This document shows positions 34,428 to 46,297 of a stretch of DNA of 64,000 bases, in pieces. Positions within the stretch are counted from its first letter, which is position 1; every line of letters begins with the position of its first letter. The notes under the pieces were generated by a model. That model worked only from the letters and a program-made list of their open reading frames with translations. It ran no database searches and had not been told where the DNA came from. Position numbers and translations under genes: made by a program. Origin of the DNA: Nematostella vectensis (taxonomy: Eukaryota > Cnidaria > Anthozoa > Actiniaria > Edwardsiidae); contig NC_064042.1 of assembly GCF_932526225.1 (NCBI RefSeq), forward strand, positions 17,108,751-17,172,750. The letters are read 5' to 3'.

Positions 34428-35760
34428 TGTACCCATATTACCTAGCTTTTGAATCCCTGTACCTGTTTGAACCATCCCCTAAAACCCTGCACCTCCAAGA
34501 AAAAGCCATTGATACCCTGTACCCCTGTGTACTCACTCATTCATAACTTGCACCCCTATGACCTAGTTCTTGATATCATGGACCCTTATTACCAACCCTT
34601 GAAACCCTGTACCCCTTTGACCAACTCTTGTTACCCTATACACCTGTCAACTCACCCACAAACTCACTTATCTTAACGTCCCCTTAACGTCCTGATCTTT
34701 ACACCCCTAAAAAAAATCCCAAGTTGATCTGACCTGGATTCGAACCCCGGCCCTCTTGTTTGAGAAGCGAAGCCCGTACCACAGAGTTATCGCGCCACTC
34801 TCTTGAAAACTAGAAGTAACTACCGTATAGCCTTGTTTACCCAGCCTTATTAGGTATCGAGTAGTTTTTCCTTGATATCTCTAAAGTGGGCTATGGCTCC
34901 GTGGTACGGGCTTCGCTTCTCAAGCAAACGGGCCAGGGTTCGAATCCAGGTAAAATCAACTAGGGACTTTTTCAGGGGTGTTAAGGTAAAGACGGTGGAA
35001 TCAGGGGGTGGGTGCACAGGGGTACAGGATATAAACGGCAAGGTCACAGGGGTGCACGTTGATAAGCGCTTGGTCATACATGGGTAAATGGTAGTTATAT
35101 GATTAGGTGTCATAGGAGTGTAGGTCAGTTAGGGATGGGTATGCAGTGGTATAGGGTAGTAAGTGTTAGGTCGTAGGGGTGTAGCTTAGTTAGGGGTTTG
35201 TACTTAGGGGTATAGGGTAGTGAGTGCTGAGTCATAAGGGTGTAGATAAGTTAGGGGTGGGTATTCAGGGATATAGGGTAGTTAGTGCTAAGTTGTAGGG
35301 GTTTAGCTTAGTTAGGGGTGGGTACTCAGGGATATAGGGTAGTTACAGCCAAGTTATAAGGGTGTAGCTTAGTTAGGGGTGGGTATTCAGGGGTATAGGG
35401 TAGTTAGTGCTAGGTTGAAGGGGTTTAGCTTAGTTAGGGGTGGGTACTCAGGGGTATAGGGTAGTTACAGCCAAGTCATAAGGATGTAGCTTAGTTAGGG
35501 GCTGGTATTTAGGGGTATAGGGTAGGTAAGTGCTCGGTTATAGGGGTGTAGTTTAGTTAGGATTGGGTATTCAGGGGTATAGTGTAGTTAGTGCTACGTC
35601 ACATGGGTGTAGCTTAGCAAGGGTTGGGCACTCAGGGGTAAAAGCTAGTTAGTGCTAGGGTCGTAGGAATGTAGCTTAGTTAGCGGTGGGTGCTCAAGGT
35701 CATAGGGTAGTAAGTGCTTGGTCATAGGGTATAGATTAGCTATTGGTGGGTATTCAGATG
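34428..35760. repeat. Module M17 (degenerate-head subtype)
   Basis: Minus head 34725-34796 carries CCACAGAGTTATCG, disrupting its A box. Plus head 34888-34958 starts GGGCTA (one base short) and has GGCTCCGTGG instead of GGCTCAGTGG, altering A14 of the A box. Both B boxes are intact. Right arm of 802 bp, type II end. Confidence 0.88.
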
Positions 35761-36017
35761 TATAATATTAATTATTTTTAATTAATAACTATTAGTAATT
35801 ATTATCAGTAATTGTTATTCTATAATATTAATATATATATTATTATTTTATATTGTTATTAATTAATATTATTAATTATTATAACTATTAATTGATGATT
35901 ATTATTAATTATTATGATTATTATTATTATTAGTTATTGTTATTATTAAATAATTATTAATTAACTATTAATTAATTATTATTAATTATTTTCAATTATT
36001 GTTATTGGTTATTATTA

Positions 36018-36075
<58 letters not shown>

Positions 36076-36473
36076 TTATTATTATTATTAATTATTATAA
36101 ACTATTATTATTAATTATTATTATCAATTATTAATTATTATTAATTAATAATCATTATTCTTAAAAATTCATTATTATTCATTATTATTTTTTATTAATC
36201 ATTAATAATTATTATCAATTATTATCAATTATTTTTAATTATTATCAAATATTTATTCTTAATTATTATTATTTATTCTTAATTATTATTATTTATTGTT
36301 AATTATTCTTGATTATTATTAATTATCATTATAAATTATCATAATAAATTATTATTTTTAATTATTATTATTAAATATTATTAATTATTATTATGAATTA
36401 TTATTTGTAATAAATATTATTATGAATTATTATTTTTAATAATTATATTATTATAATTATATAATTATTATTA

Positions 36474-36564
<91 letters not shown>

Positions 36565-36780
36565 TATTATTATTAATTATTATTATTATAATTATTATTA
36601 ATAATTATTAATTAATTATTATGTATTATTAGTAATTATTAATTAATTATTAATTATTATTAGTAATTATTAATTAAATATTAATTATTATTATTAATAA
36701 TTATTATTAATAATTATTATTAATAATTAATTAATATTATTGTTAATTATTATTGTTATATATTATTATTAATTATTATA
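35761..36780. repeat. Long A+T spacer (M17-M18)
   Basis: ATT-derived sequence with (ATT)n tracts at about 36017-36090 and 36478-36560. Conserved start and end blocks. No gene seen. Confidence 0.9.
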
Positions 36781-37913
36781 ATGTACCTATATTACCTAGC
36801 TCTTGAATCCCTGTACCTGTTTGAACCATCCCCTAAAACCCTGCACCTCCAAGACCAAGCCATTGATACCCTGTACCCCTGTGTACTCACTCATACATAA
36901 CTTGCACCTCTATGACCTAGTTGTTGATATCTTTGACTCTTATTACCAACCCTGAAACCCTGTACCCCTTTGACCAACTCTTGTTTCCCTATACACCTGT
37001 CAACTCACCCACAAACTCACTTATCTTAACGTCGCCTTAACGTCATTATCTTTACACCCCTGAAAAAATCCCAAGTTGATCTGACCTGGATTCGAACCCC
37101 GGCCCTCTTGTTTGAGAAGCGAAGCCTGTACCACTGAGCTATCGCGCCACTCTCTTGAAAACTAGAAGTAACTACCGTATAGCCTAGTTTACCCAGCCTT
37201 ATAAGGTATAGAGTAGTTTTCCCTTGATATCTCGAGAGTGGCACTATGGCTCAGTGTTACGGGCTTCGCTTCTCAAGCAAACGAGCCAGGGTTCGAATCA
37301 AGGTAAGATCAACTAGGGACTTTTTCAGGGCTGTTAAGGTAAGGACGCTGGTATCAGGGGGTGGGTGCACAGGGATACAGGATATAAACGGCAGGGTCAC
37401 AGGGGTGCAAGTTGGTAAGTGCTTGGTCATACATGGGTAAAGGGTAGTTATGTGATTAGGTGTCATAGGGGTGTGGGTCAGTTAGGGATGGGTAGGCAGG
37501 GGTATAGGGTGGTAATTCCTAGGTCATAGGGTGTAGCTTAGTTTGGGTCTGGTACTCAGGGGTATAGGGTAGTAAGTGCTAAGTCATAGAGGTGTAGCTT
37601 AGTTAGCGGTGGGTACTCATGGGTATAGGGTAGTTAGTGCTAGGACATAGTGGTGTAGTTTAGTTAGGGGTGGGTACTCAGGGTTATAGGGTAGGTAAGT
37701 GCTTGGTTATAGGGGTGTAGTTTAGTTAGGATTGGGTATTCAGGAGTATAGGGTAAATAGTGCTTCGTCACAGTGGTGTAACTTAGCAAGGGTTGGGTAC
37801 ATAGGGGTAAGGCTTATTTAGGGGTAGGTATTCAGGAGTATAGCGTAGTTAGTGCTGGGTCGTAGGGGTGTAGCTTAGTAAGGGGTGGATACTCAGGGAT
37901 ATAGGGTAGCGAT
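36781..37913. repeat. Module M18 (complete)
   Basis: Left start GTACCTAT; minus head 37077-37148; plus head 37240-37311 (TTCGAATCAAGG, one change just after the B box). Right arm of 602 bp, about 30 bp shorter than the M10/M15 class because of a deletion between two GGGGTAA words. Type I end. Confidence 0.9.
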
Positions 37914-37979
37914 TATTATTGATTATTATTATTAATTATTATTATTAATTATTATTAATTATTATTATTAATTATTATA

Positions 37980-39312
37980 ATGTACCCATATTACCTAGCT
38001 CTTGCATCCCTGTACCTGTTTGAACCATCCCCTAAAACCCTGCACCTCCAAGACCAAGCCATTGATACCCTGTACCCCTGTGTACCCACTCATTCATAAC
38101 TTGCACCCCTATGACCTAGTTCTTGATATCTTTGACCCTTATTACCAACCCTTGAAACCCTGTACCCCTTTGACCAACTCTTGTTACCCTATACACCTGT
38201 CAACTCACCCACAAACTCACTTATCTTAACGTCCCCTTATTTTCCTTATCTTTACACCCCTGAAAAAATCCCAAGTTGATCTGACCTGGATTCGAACCCC
38301 GGCCCTCTTGTTTGAGAAGCGAAGCCCGTACCACAGAGTTATCGCGCCACTCTCTTGAAAACTAGAAGTAACTACCGTATAGCCTTGTTTACCCAGATTT
38401 ATTAGGTATAGAGTACTTTTTCCTTGATATCTCTAAAGTGGGCTATGGCTCCGTGGTACGGGCTTCGCTTCTCAAGCAAACGGGCCAGGGTTCGAATCCA
38501 GGTAAAATCAACTAGGGACTTTTTCAGGGGTGTTAAGGTAAGGACGGTGGAATCAGGGGGTGGGTGCACAGGGGTACAGGATATAAACGGCAAGGCCACA
38601 GGGGTGCACGTTGATAAGCACTTGGTCATACATGGGTAAATGGTAGTTATATAATTAGGTGTCATAGGAGTGTAGGTCAGTTAGGGATGGGTATGCAGTG
38701 GTATAGGGTAGTAAGTGTTAGGTCGTAGGGGTGTAGCTTAGTTAGGGGTTTGTACTTAGGGGTATAGGGTAGTGAGTGCTGAGTCATAAGGGTGTAGATA
38801 AGTTAGGGGTGGGTATTCAGGGATATAGGGTAGTTAGTGCTAAGTTGTAGGGGTTTAGCTTAGTTAGGGGTGGGTACTCATGGATATAGGGTAGTTACAG
38901 CCAAGTCATAAGGGTGTAGCTTAGTTAGGGGTGGGTATTCAGGGGTATAGGGTAGTTAGTGCTAGGTTGAATGGGTTTAGCTTAGTTAGGGGTGGGTACT
39001 CAGGGGTATAGGGTAGTTACAGCCAAGTCATAAGGATGTAGCTTAGTTAGGGGCTGGTATTCAGGGGTATAGGGTAGGTAAGTGCTCGGTTATAGGGGTG
39101 TAGTTTAGTTAGGATTGGGTATTCAGGGGTATAGTGTAGTTAGTGCTACGTCACAGGGGTGTAGCTTAGCAAGGGTTGGGCACTCAGGGGTAAAAGCTAG
39201 TTAGTGCTAGGGTCGTAGGAATGTAGCTTAGTTAGCGGTGGGTGCTCAAGGTCATAGGGTAGTAAGTGCTTGGTCATAGGGTATAGATTAGCTATTGGTG
39301 GGTATTCAGATG
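37980..39312. repeat. Module M19 (degenerate-head subtype)
   Basis: Minus head 38277-38348 (ACAGAGTTATCG); plus head 38440-38510 (GGGCTATGGCTCCGTGG). Right arm of 802 bp, type II end. Near-copy of M24 at an offset of 6,986 bp. Confidence 0.9.
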
Positions 39313-39605
39313 TATAATATTAATTATTATTAATTAATAACTATTTGTAATTATTATCAGTAATTATTATTTTATAATATTAATATATATATTATTATTT
39401 TATATTGTTATTAATTAATATTATTAATTATTATAACTATTAATTGATGATTATTATTAATTATTATTAATTTATATTATTATTATTAATTATTGTTATT
39501 ATTAAATAATTATTAATTAACTATTAATTAATTATTATTGATTATTTTCAATTATTGTTATTTTCAATTATTTTTATTAATTATTATTATTATTAATTAT
39601 TATTA

Positions 39606-39674
<69 letters not shown>

Positions 39675-40025
39675 TTTTATTAATCATTATTAATTATTAT
39701 TAATTATTATCAATTATTTATTCTTAATTATTATTATTATTATTTATTCTTAATTATTATTATTTATTGTTAATTATTCTTGATTATTATTAATTATCAT
39801 TATAAATTATCATAATAAATTATTATTATTAATTATTTGTATGAATTATTATTTTTAATAATTATTATTATGAATTATTATTTTTAATAATTATTATTAT
39901 AAATTATTATTTCTATTAATAATTATTATTATGAATTATTTTTTTTAATAATTATTATTATGAATTATTATTTTTAATAATAATTATTATTAATTATTAT
40001 TATCAATTATTTTTATTATTCATTA

Positions 40026-40109
<84 letters not shown>

Positions 40110-40204
40110 TATTATTATTAATTATTATGATTAATAATTATTATTAATAATTAATAAATATTATTGTTAATTATTATTGTTATATATTATCATTAATTAT
40201 TATA
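39313..40204. repeat. Long A+T spacer (M19-M20)
   Basis: ATT-derived, with (ATT)n at about 39597-39675 and 40027-40105 and several tandem GAATTATTATTTTTAATAATT repeats at about 39840-39980. No gene seen. Confidence 0.9.
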
Positions 40205-41339
40205 ATGTACCTATATTACCTAGCTCTTGAATCCCTGTACCTGTTTGAACCATCCAGTAAAACCCTGCACTTCCAAGACCAAGCCATTGATACCCTGTAC
40301 CCCTGTGTACCCACTCATTCATAACTTGCACCCCTATGACCTAGTTCTTGATATCTTTGACCCTTATTACCAACCCTTGAAACCCTGTACCCCTTTGACC
40401 AACTCTTGTTACCCTATACACCTGTCAACTCACCCACAAACTCACTTATCTTAACGTCGCCTTAACGCCATTATCTTTACACCCCTGAAAAAATCCCAAG
40501 TTGATCTGACCTGGATTCGAACCCCGGCCCTCTTGTTTGAGAAGCGAAGCCCGTACCACTGAGCTATCGCGCCACTCTCTTGAAAACTAGAAGTAACTAC
40601 CGTATAGCCTTGTTTGCCCAGCCTTATAAGGTATAGAGTAGTTTTCTCTTGATATCTCGAGAGTGGCACTATGGCTCAGTGTTACGGGCTTCGCTTCTCA
40701 AGCAAACGAGCCAGGGTTCGAATCCAGGTAAGATCAACTAGGGACTTTTTCAGGGCTGTTAAGGTAAGGACGCTGGTATCAGGGGGTGGGTGCACAGGGG
40801 TACAGGATATAAACGGCAGGGTCACAGGGGTGCAAGTTGGTAAGTGCTTGGTCATACATGGGTAAAGGGTAATTATGTGATTAGGTGTCATAGGGGTGTG
40901 GGTCAGTTAGGGATGGGTAGGCAGGGGTATAGGGTGGTAATTCCTAGGTCATAGGGTGTAGCTTAGTTTGGGTCTGGTACTCAGGGGTATAGGGTAGTAA
41001 GTGCTAAGTCATAGGGGTGTAGCTTAGTTAGCGGTGGGTACTCATGGGTATAGGGTAGTTAGTGCTAGGACATAGTGGTGTAGTTTAGTTAGGGGTGGGT
41101 ACTCAGGGTTATAGGGTAGGTAAGTGCTTGGTTATAGGGGTGTAGTTTAGTTAGGATTGGGTATTCAGGAGTATAGGGTAAATAGTGCTTCGTCACAGTG
41201 GTGTAACTTAGCAAGGGTTGGGTACATAGGGGTAAGGCTTATTTAGGGGTAGGTATTCAGGAGTATAGCGTAGTTAGTGCTGGGTCGTAGGGGTGTAGCT
41301 TAGTAAGGGGTGGATACTCAGGGATATAGGGTAGCGATT
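40205..41339. repeat. Module M20 (complete, first of the 1187-bp tandem)
   Basis: Minus head 40502-40573, plus head 40665-40736. Right arm of 603 bp, type I end. From the minus head onward it matches M21 and M22; its left arm is of a different subtype (CATCCAGTAAAACC). Confidence 0.9.
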
Positions 41340-41688
41340 ATTATTGATTATTATTATTAATTATTATTAATTATTATTATTAATTATTATAATGTACCCA
41401 TATTACCTAGCTCTTGCATCCCTGTACCTGTTTGAACCATCCCCTAAAACCCTGCACCTCCAAGACCAAGCCATTGATACCCTGTACTCCTGTGTACTCA
41501 CTCATTCATAACTTGCACCTCTATGACCTAGTTGTTAATATCTTTGACTCTTATTTTCAACCCCTGAAACCCTGTACCCCTTTGACCAACTCTTGTTTCC
41601 CTATACACCTGTCAACTCACCCACAAACTCACTTATCTTAACGTCGCCTTAACGCCATTATCTTTACACCCCTGAAAAAATCCCAAGT

Positions 41689-41760
41689 TGATCTGACCTG
41701 GATTCGAACCCCGGCCCTCTTGTTTGAGAAGCGAAGCCCGTACCACTGAGCTATCGCGCC
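41689..41760 (-). pseudogene. tRNA-derived head (M21, minus)
   Basis: Read on the minus strand it starts GGCGCGA, then A box TAGCTCAGTGGTACGG, D stem GCTC/GGGC, loop TTCTCAA, T-arm CCGGG/CCAGG (four of five pairs) around an 8-nt loop, and B box GGTTCGAATCC. The acceptor ends GGCGCGA and TCAGATC pair only at the outer and inner positions. The downstream T6 would stop Pol III about 10 bp past the body. Minus heads of the other modules differ by a few bases. Confidence 0.75.
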
Positions 41761-41851
41761 ACTCTCTTGAAAACTAGAAGTAACTACCGTATAGCCTTGT
41801 TTGCCCAGCCTTATAAGGTATAGAGTAGTTTTCTCTTGATATCTCGAGAGT
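41761..41851. repeat. Palindromic hinge between divergent heads (M21)
   Basis: 91 bp that is itself an imperfect inverted repeat. AACTACCGTATAGCCTT on the left corresponds to the reverse complement of the TTATAAGGTATAGAGTAGTT side, leaving about 12 bases as the tip near 41806. The outer edges are ACTCTC and GAGAGT. It contains the only 5' flanks of both heads, so any upstream Pol III promoter element would have to lie here. Confidence 0.8.
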
Positions 41852-41923
41852 GGCACTATGGCTCAGTGTTACGGGCTTCGCTTCTCAAGCAAACGAGCCA
41901 GGGTTCGAATCCAGGTAAGATCA
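41852..41923 (+). pseudogene. tRNA-derived head (M21, plus)
   Basis: Body GGCACTA then TGGCTCAGTGTTACGG (A box with one D-loop change, GG to GT), the same TTCTCAA loop, B box GGTTCGAATCC, T-arm CCAGG/CCAGG (four of five pairs). It differs from the minus head mainly in the anticodon 3' side (AAGCAAACGAGCC versus AAACAAGAGGGCC). The T5 stop is at 41933-41937. Confidence 0.72.
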
Positions 41924-42578
41924 ACTAGGGACTTTTTCAGGGCTGTTAAGGTAAGGACGCTGGTATCAGGGGGTGGGTGCACAGGGGTACAGGATATAAA
42001 CGGCAGGGTCACAGGGGTGCAAGTTGGTAAGTGCTTGGTCATACATGGGTAAAGGGTAATTATGTGATTAGGTGTCATAGGGGTGTGGGTCAGTTAGGGA
42101 TGGGTAGGCAGGGGTATAGGGTGGTAATTCCTAGGTCATAGGGTGTAGCTTAGTTTGGGTCTGGTACTCAGGGGTATAGGGTAGTAAGTGCTAAGTCATA
42201 GGGGTGTAGCTTAGTTAGCGGTGGGTACTCATGGGTATAGGGTAGTTAGTGCTAGGACATAGTGGTGTAGTTTAGTTAGGGGTGGGTACTCAGGGTTATA
42301 GGGTAGGTAAGTGCTTGGTTATAGGGGTGTAGTTTAGTTAGGATTGGGTATTCAGGAGTATAGGGTAAATAGTGCTTCGTCACAGTGGTGTAACTTAGCA
42401 AGGGTTGGGTACATAGGGGTAAGGCTTATTTAGGGGTAGGTATTCAGGAGTATAGCGTAGTTAGTGCTGGGTCGTAGGGGTGTAGCTTAGTAAGGGGTGG
42501 ATACTCAGGGATATAGGGTAGCGATTATTATTGATTATTATTATTAATTATTATTAATTATTATTATTAATTATTATA

Positions 42579-43713
42579 ATGTACCCATATTACCTAGCTC
42601 TTGCATCCCTGTACCTGTTTGAACCATCCCCTAAAACCCTGCACCTCCAAGACCAAGCCATTGATACCCTGTACTCCTGTGTACTCACTCATTCATAACT
42701 TGCACCTCTATGACCTAGTTGTTAATATCTTTGACTCTTATTTTCAACCCCTGAAACCCTGTACCCCTTTGACCAACTCTTGTTTCCCTATACACCTGTC
42801 AACTCACCCACAAACTCACTTATCTTAACGTCGCCTTAACGCCATTATCTTTACACCCCTGAAAAAATCCCAAGTTGATCTGACCTGGATTCGAACCCCG
42901 GCCCTCTTGTTTGAGAAGCGAAGCCCGTACCACTGAGCTATCGCGCCACTCTCTTGAAAACTAGAAGTAACTACCGTATAGCCTTGTTTGCCCAGCCTTA
43001 TAAGGTATAGAGTAGTTTTCTCTTGATATCTCGAGAGTGGCACTATGGCTCAGTGTTACGGGCTTCGCTTCTCAAGCAAACGAGCCAGGGTTCGAATCCA
43101 GGTAAGATCAACTAGGGACTTTTTCAGGGCTGTTAAGGTAAGGACGCTGGTATCAGGGGGTGGGTGCACAGGGGTACAGGATATAAACGGCAGGGTCACA
43201 GGGGTGCAAGTTGGTAAGTGCTTGGTCATACATGGGTAAAGGGTAATTATGTGATTAGGTGTCATAGGGGTGTGGGTCAGTTAGGGATGGGTAGGCAGGG
43301 GTATAGGGTGGTAATTCCTAGGTCATAGGGTGTAGCTTAGTTTGGGTCTGGTACTCAGGGGTATAGGGTAGTAAGTGCTAAGTCATAGGGGTGTAGCTTA
43401 GTTAGCGGTGGGTACTCATGGGTATAGGGTAGTTAGTGCTAGGACATAGTGGTGTAGTTTAGTTAGGGGTGGGTACTCAGGGTTATAGGGTAGGTAAGTG
43501 CTTGGTTATAGGGGTGTAGTTTAGTTAGGATTGGGTATTCAGGAGTATAGGGTAAATAGTGCTTCGTCACAGTGGTGTAACTTAGCAAGGGTTGGGTACA
43601 TAGGGGTAAGGCTTATTTAGGGGTAGGTATTCAGGAGTATAGCGTAGTTAGTGCTGGGTCGTAGGGGTGTAGCTTAGTAAGGGGTGGATACTCAGGGATA
43701 TAGGGTAGCGATT
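42579..43713. repeat. Module M22 (copy of M21)
   Basis: Minus head 42876-42947, plus head 43039-43110. Exactly 1187 bp after M21; by reading I found no base difference between the two, so the duplication is very recent or an assembly effect. Confidence 0.9.
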
Positions 43714-43765
43714 ATTATTGATTATTATTATTAATTATTATTAATTATTATTATTAATTATTATA

Positions 43766-44900
43766 ATGTACCCATATTACCTAGCTCTTGCATCCCTGTA
43801 CCTGTTTGAACCATCCCCTAAAACCCTGCACCTCCAAGACCAAGCCATTGATACCCTGTACTCCTGTGTACTCACTCATTCATAACTTGCACCTCTATGA
43901 CCTAGTTGTTAATATCTTTGACTCTTATTTTCAACCCCTGAAACCCTGTACCCCTTTGACCAACTCTTGTTTCCCTATACACCTGTCAACTCACCCACAA
44001 ACTCACTTATCTTAACGTCGCCTTAACGCCATTATCTTTACACCCCTGAAAAAATCCCAAGTTGATCTGACCTGGATTCGAACCCCGGCCCTCTTGTTTG
44101 AGAAGCGAATCCCGTACCACTGAGCTATCGCGCCACTCTCTTGAAAACTAGAAGTAACTACCGTATAGCCTTGTTTACCCAGCCTTATAAGGTATAGAGT
44201 AGTTTTCCCTTGATATCTCGAGAGTGGCACTATGGCTCAGTGTTACGGGCTTCGCTTCTCAAGCAAACGAGCCAGGGTTCGAATCCAGGTAAGATCAACT
44301 AGGGAATTTTTCAGGGCTGTTAAGGTAAGGACGCTGGTATCAGGGGGTGGGTGCACAGGGATACAGGATATAAACGGCAGGGTCACAGGGGTGCAAGTTG
44401 GTAAGTGCTTGGTCATACATGGGTAAAGGGTAGTTATGTGATTAGGTGTCATAGGGGTGTGGGTCAGTTAGGGATGGGTAGGCAGGGGTATAGGGTGGTA
44501 ATTCCTAGGTCATAGGGTGTAGCTTAGTTTGGGTCTGGTACTCAGGGGTATAGGGTAGTAAGTGCTAAGTCATAGGGGTGTAGCTTAGTTAGCGGTGGGT
44601 ACTCATGGGTATAGGGTAGTTAGTGCTAGGACATAGTGGTGTAGTTTAGTTAGGGGTGGGTACTCAGGGTTATAGGGTAGGTAAGTGCTTGGTTATAGGG
44701 GTGTAGTTTAGTTAGGAATGGGTATTCAGGAGTATAGGGTAAATAGTGCTTCGTCACAGTGGTGTAACTTAGCAAGGGTTGGGTACATAGGGGTAAGGCT
44801 TATTTAGGGGTAGGTATTCAGGAGTATAGCGTAGTTAGTGCTGGGTCGTAGGGGTGTAGCTTAGTAAGGGATGGATACTCAGGGATATAGGGTAGCGATT
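43766..44900. repeat. Module M23 (near-copy of M22)
   Basis: Minus head 44063-44134 (GAATCCCGTACC, one change), plus head 44226-44297. Left arm as in M21 and M22. The right half has changes shared with M18 (GGGATACAGG), showing a second source. T5 stop kept although the preceding base has changed (GGGAATTTTTC). Right arm of 603 bp, type I end. Confidence 0.9.
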
Positions 44901-44965
44901 ATTATTGATTATTATTATTAATTATTATTATTAATTATTATTAATTATTATTATTAATTATTATA

Positions 44966-46297
44966 ATGTACCCATATTACCTAGCTCTTGCATCCCTGTA
45001 CCTGTTTGAACCATCCCCTAAAACCCTGCACCTCCAAGACCAAGCCATTGATACCCTGTACCCCTGTGTACCCACTCATTCATAACTTGCACCCCTATGA
45101 CCTAGTTCTTGATATCTTTGACCCTTATTACCAACCCTTGAAACCCTGTACCCCTTTGACCAACTCTTGTTACCCTATACACCTGTCAACTCACCCACAA
45201 ACTCACTTATCTTAACGTCCCCTTAACTTCCTTATCTTTACACCCCTGAAAAAATCCCAAGTTGATCTGACCTGGATTCGAACCCCGGCCCTCTTGTTTG
45301 AGAAGCGAAGCCCGTACCACAGAGTTATCGCGCCACTCTCTTGAAAACTAGAAGTAACTACCGTATAGCCTTGTTTACCCAGCCTTATTAGGTATAGAGT
45401 AGTTTTTCCTTGATATCTCTAAAGTGGGCTATGGCTCCGTGGTACGGGCTTCGCTTCTCAAGCAAACGGGCCAGGGTTCGAATCCAGGTAAAATCAACTA
45501 GGGACTTTTTCAGGGGTGTTAAGGTAAGGACGGTGGAATCAGGGGGTGGGTGCACAGGGGTACAGGATATAAACGGCAAGGCCACAGGGGTGCACGTTGA
45601 TAAGCACTTGGTCATACATGGGTAAATGGTAGTTATATGATTAGGTGTCATAGGAGTGTAGGTCAGTTAGGGATGGGTATGCAGTGGTATAGGGTAGTAA
45701 GTGTTAGGTCGTAGGGGTGTAGCTTAGTTAGGGGTTTGTACTTAGGGGTATAGGGTAGTGAGTGCTGAGTCATAAGGGTGTAGATAAGTTAGGGGTGGTT
45801 TTCAGGGATATAGGGTAGTTAGTGCTAAGTTGTAGGGGTTTAGCTTAGTTAGGGGTGGGTACTCATGGATATAGGGTAGTTACAGCCAAGTCATAAGGGT
45901 GTAGCTTAGTTAGGGGTGGGTATTCAGGGGTATAGGGTAGTTAGTGCTAGGTTGAATGGGTTTAGCTTAGTTAGGGGTGGGTACTCAGGGGTATAGGGTA
46001 GATACAGCCAAGTCATAAGGATGTAGCTTTGTTAGGGGCTGGTATTCAGGGGTATAGGGTAAGTAAGTGCTCGGTTATAGGGGTGTAGTTTAGTTAGGAT
46101 TGGGTATTCAGGGGTATAGTGTAGTTAGTGCTACGTCACAGGGGTGTAGCTTAGCAAGGGTTGGGCACTCAGGGGTAAAAGCTAGTTAGTGCTAGGGTCG
46201 TAGGAATGTAGCTTAGTTAGCGGTGGGTGCTCAAGGTCATAGGGTAGTAAGTGCTTGGTCATAGGGTATAGATTAGCTATTGGTGGGTATTCAGATG
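44966..46297. repeat. Module M24 (degenerate-head subtype)
   Basis: Minus head 45263-45334, plus head 45426-45496, with the same A-box lesions as M17 and M19. Right arm of about 801 bp, type II end. Copy of M19 with small differences (GGTGGTTTTCAGG deletion near 45797). Confidence 0.9.

Larger units (their letters stand above)
41392..42526. repeat. Module M21 (reference complete module)
   Basis: Best example of the architecture. Left arm 41392-41688 (C-rich on plus). Minus head 41689-41760 with its T6 stop (A6 on plus) at 41675-41680. Hinge 41761-41851. Plus head 41852-41923 with a T5 stop at 41933-41937. Right arm to 42526. Both head pairs and the hinge are symmetric about the same point, position 41806. 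The left arm read on the minus strand has two 60-61-bp units in the same phase as the right-arm minisatellite. It encodes no transposase or other protein. It may be a Foldback-like non-autonomous element; that is an inference from structure. Confidence 0.9.

Noticed and set aside
41414-41641. 75-codon frame rich in Pro, Cys, Thr and Leu repeated in the left arm of most modules
   Set aside because: It is the 61-bp subrepeat read in one frame. Most differences between copies change amino acids, it often starts from different ATGs or is lost, and copies are kept alike by recent duplication.
41689-41923. Functional tRNA genes
   Set aside because: Acceptor stems have three central mismatches, the T loop is one base too long and the anticodon stem is imperfect. 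A covariance-model search would settle this; a high score for any copy would reverse it.
41858-42078. Overlapping plus (64 codons) and minus (69-73 codons) frames across the plus head and right arm
   Set aside because: They run through the tRNA-like body and its terminator on both strands and recur only because the module recurs.
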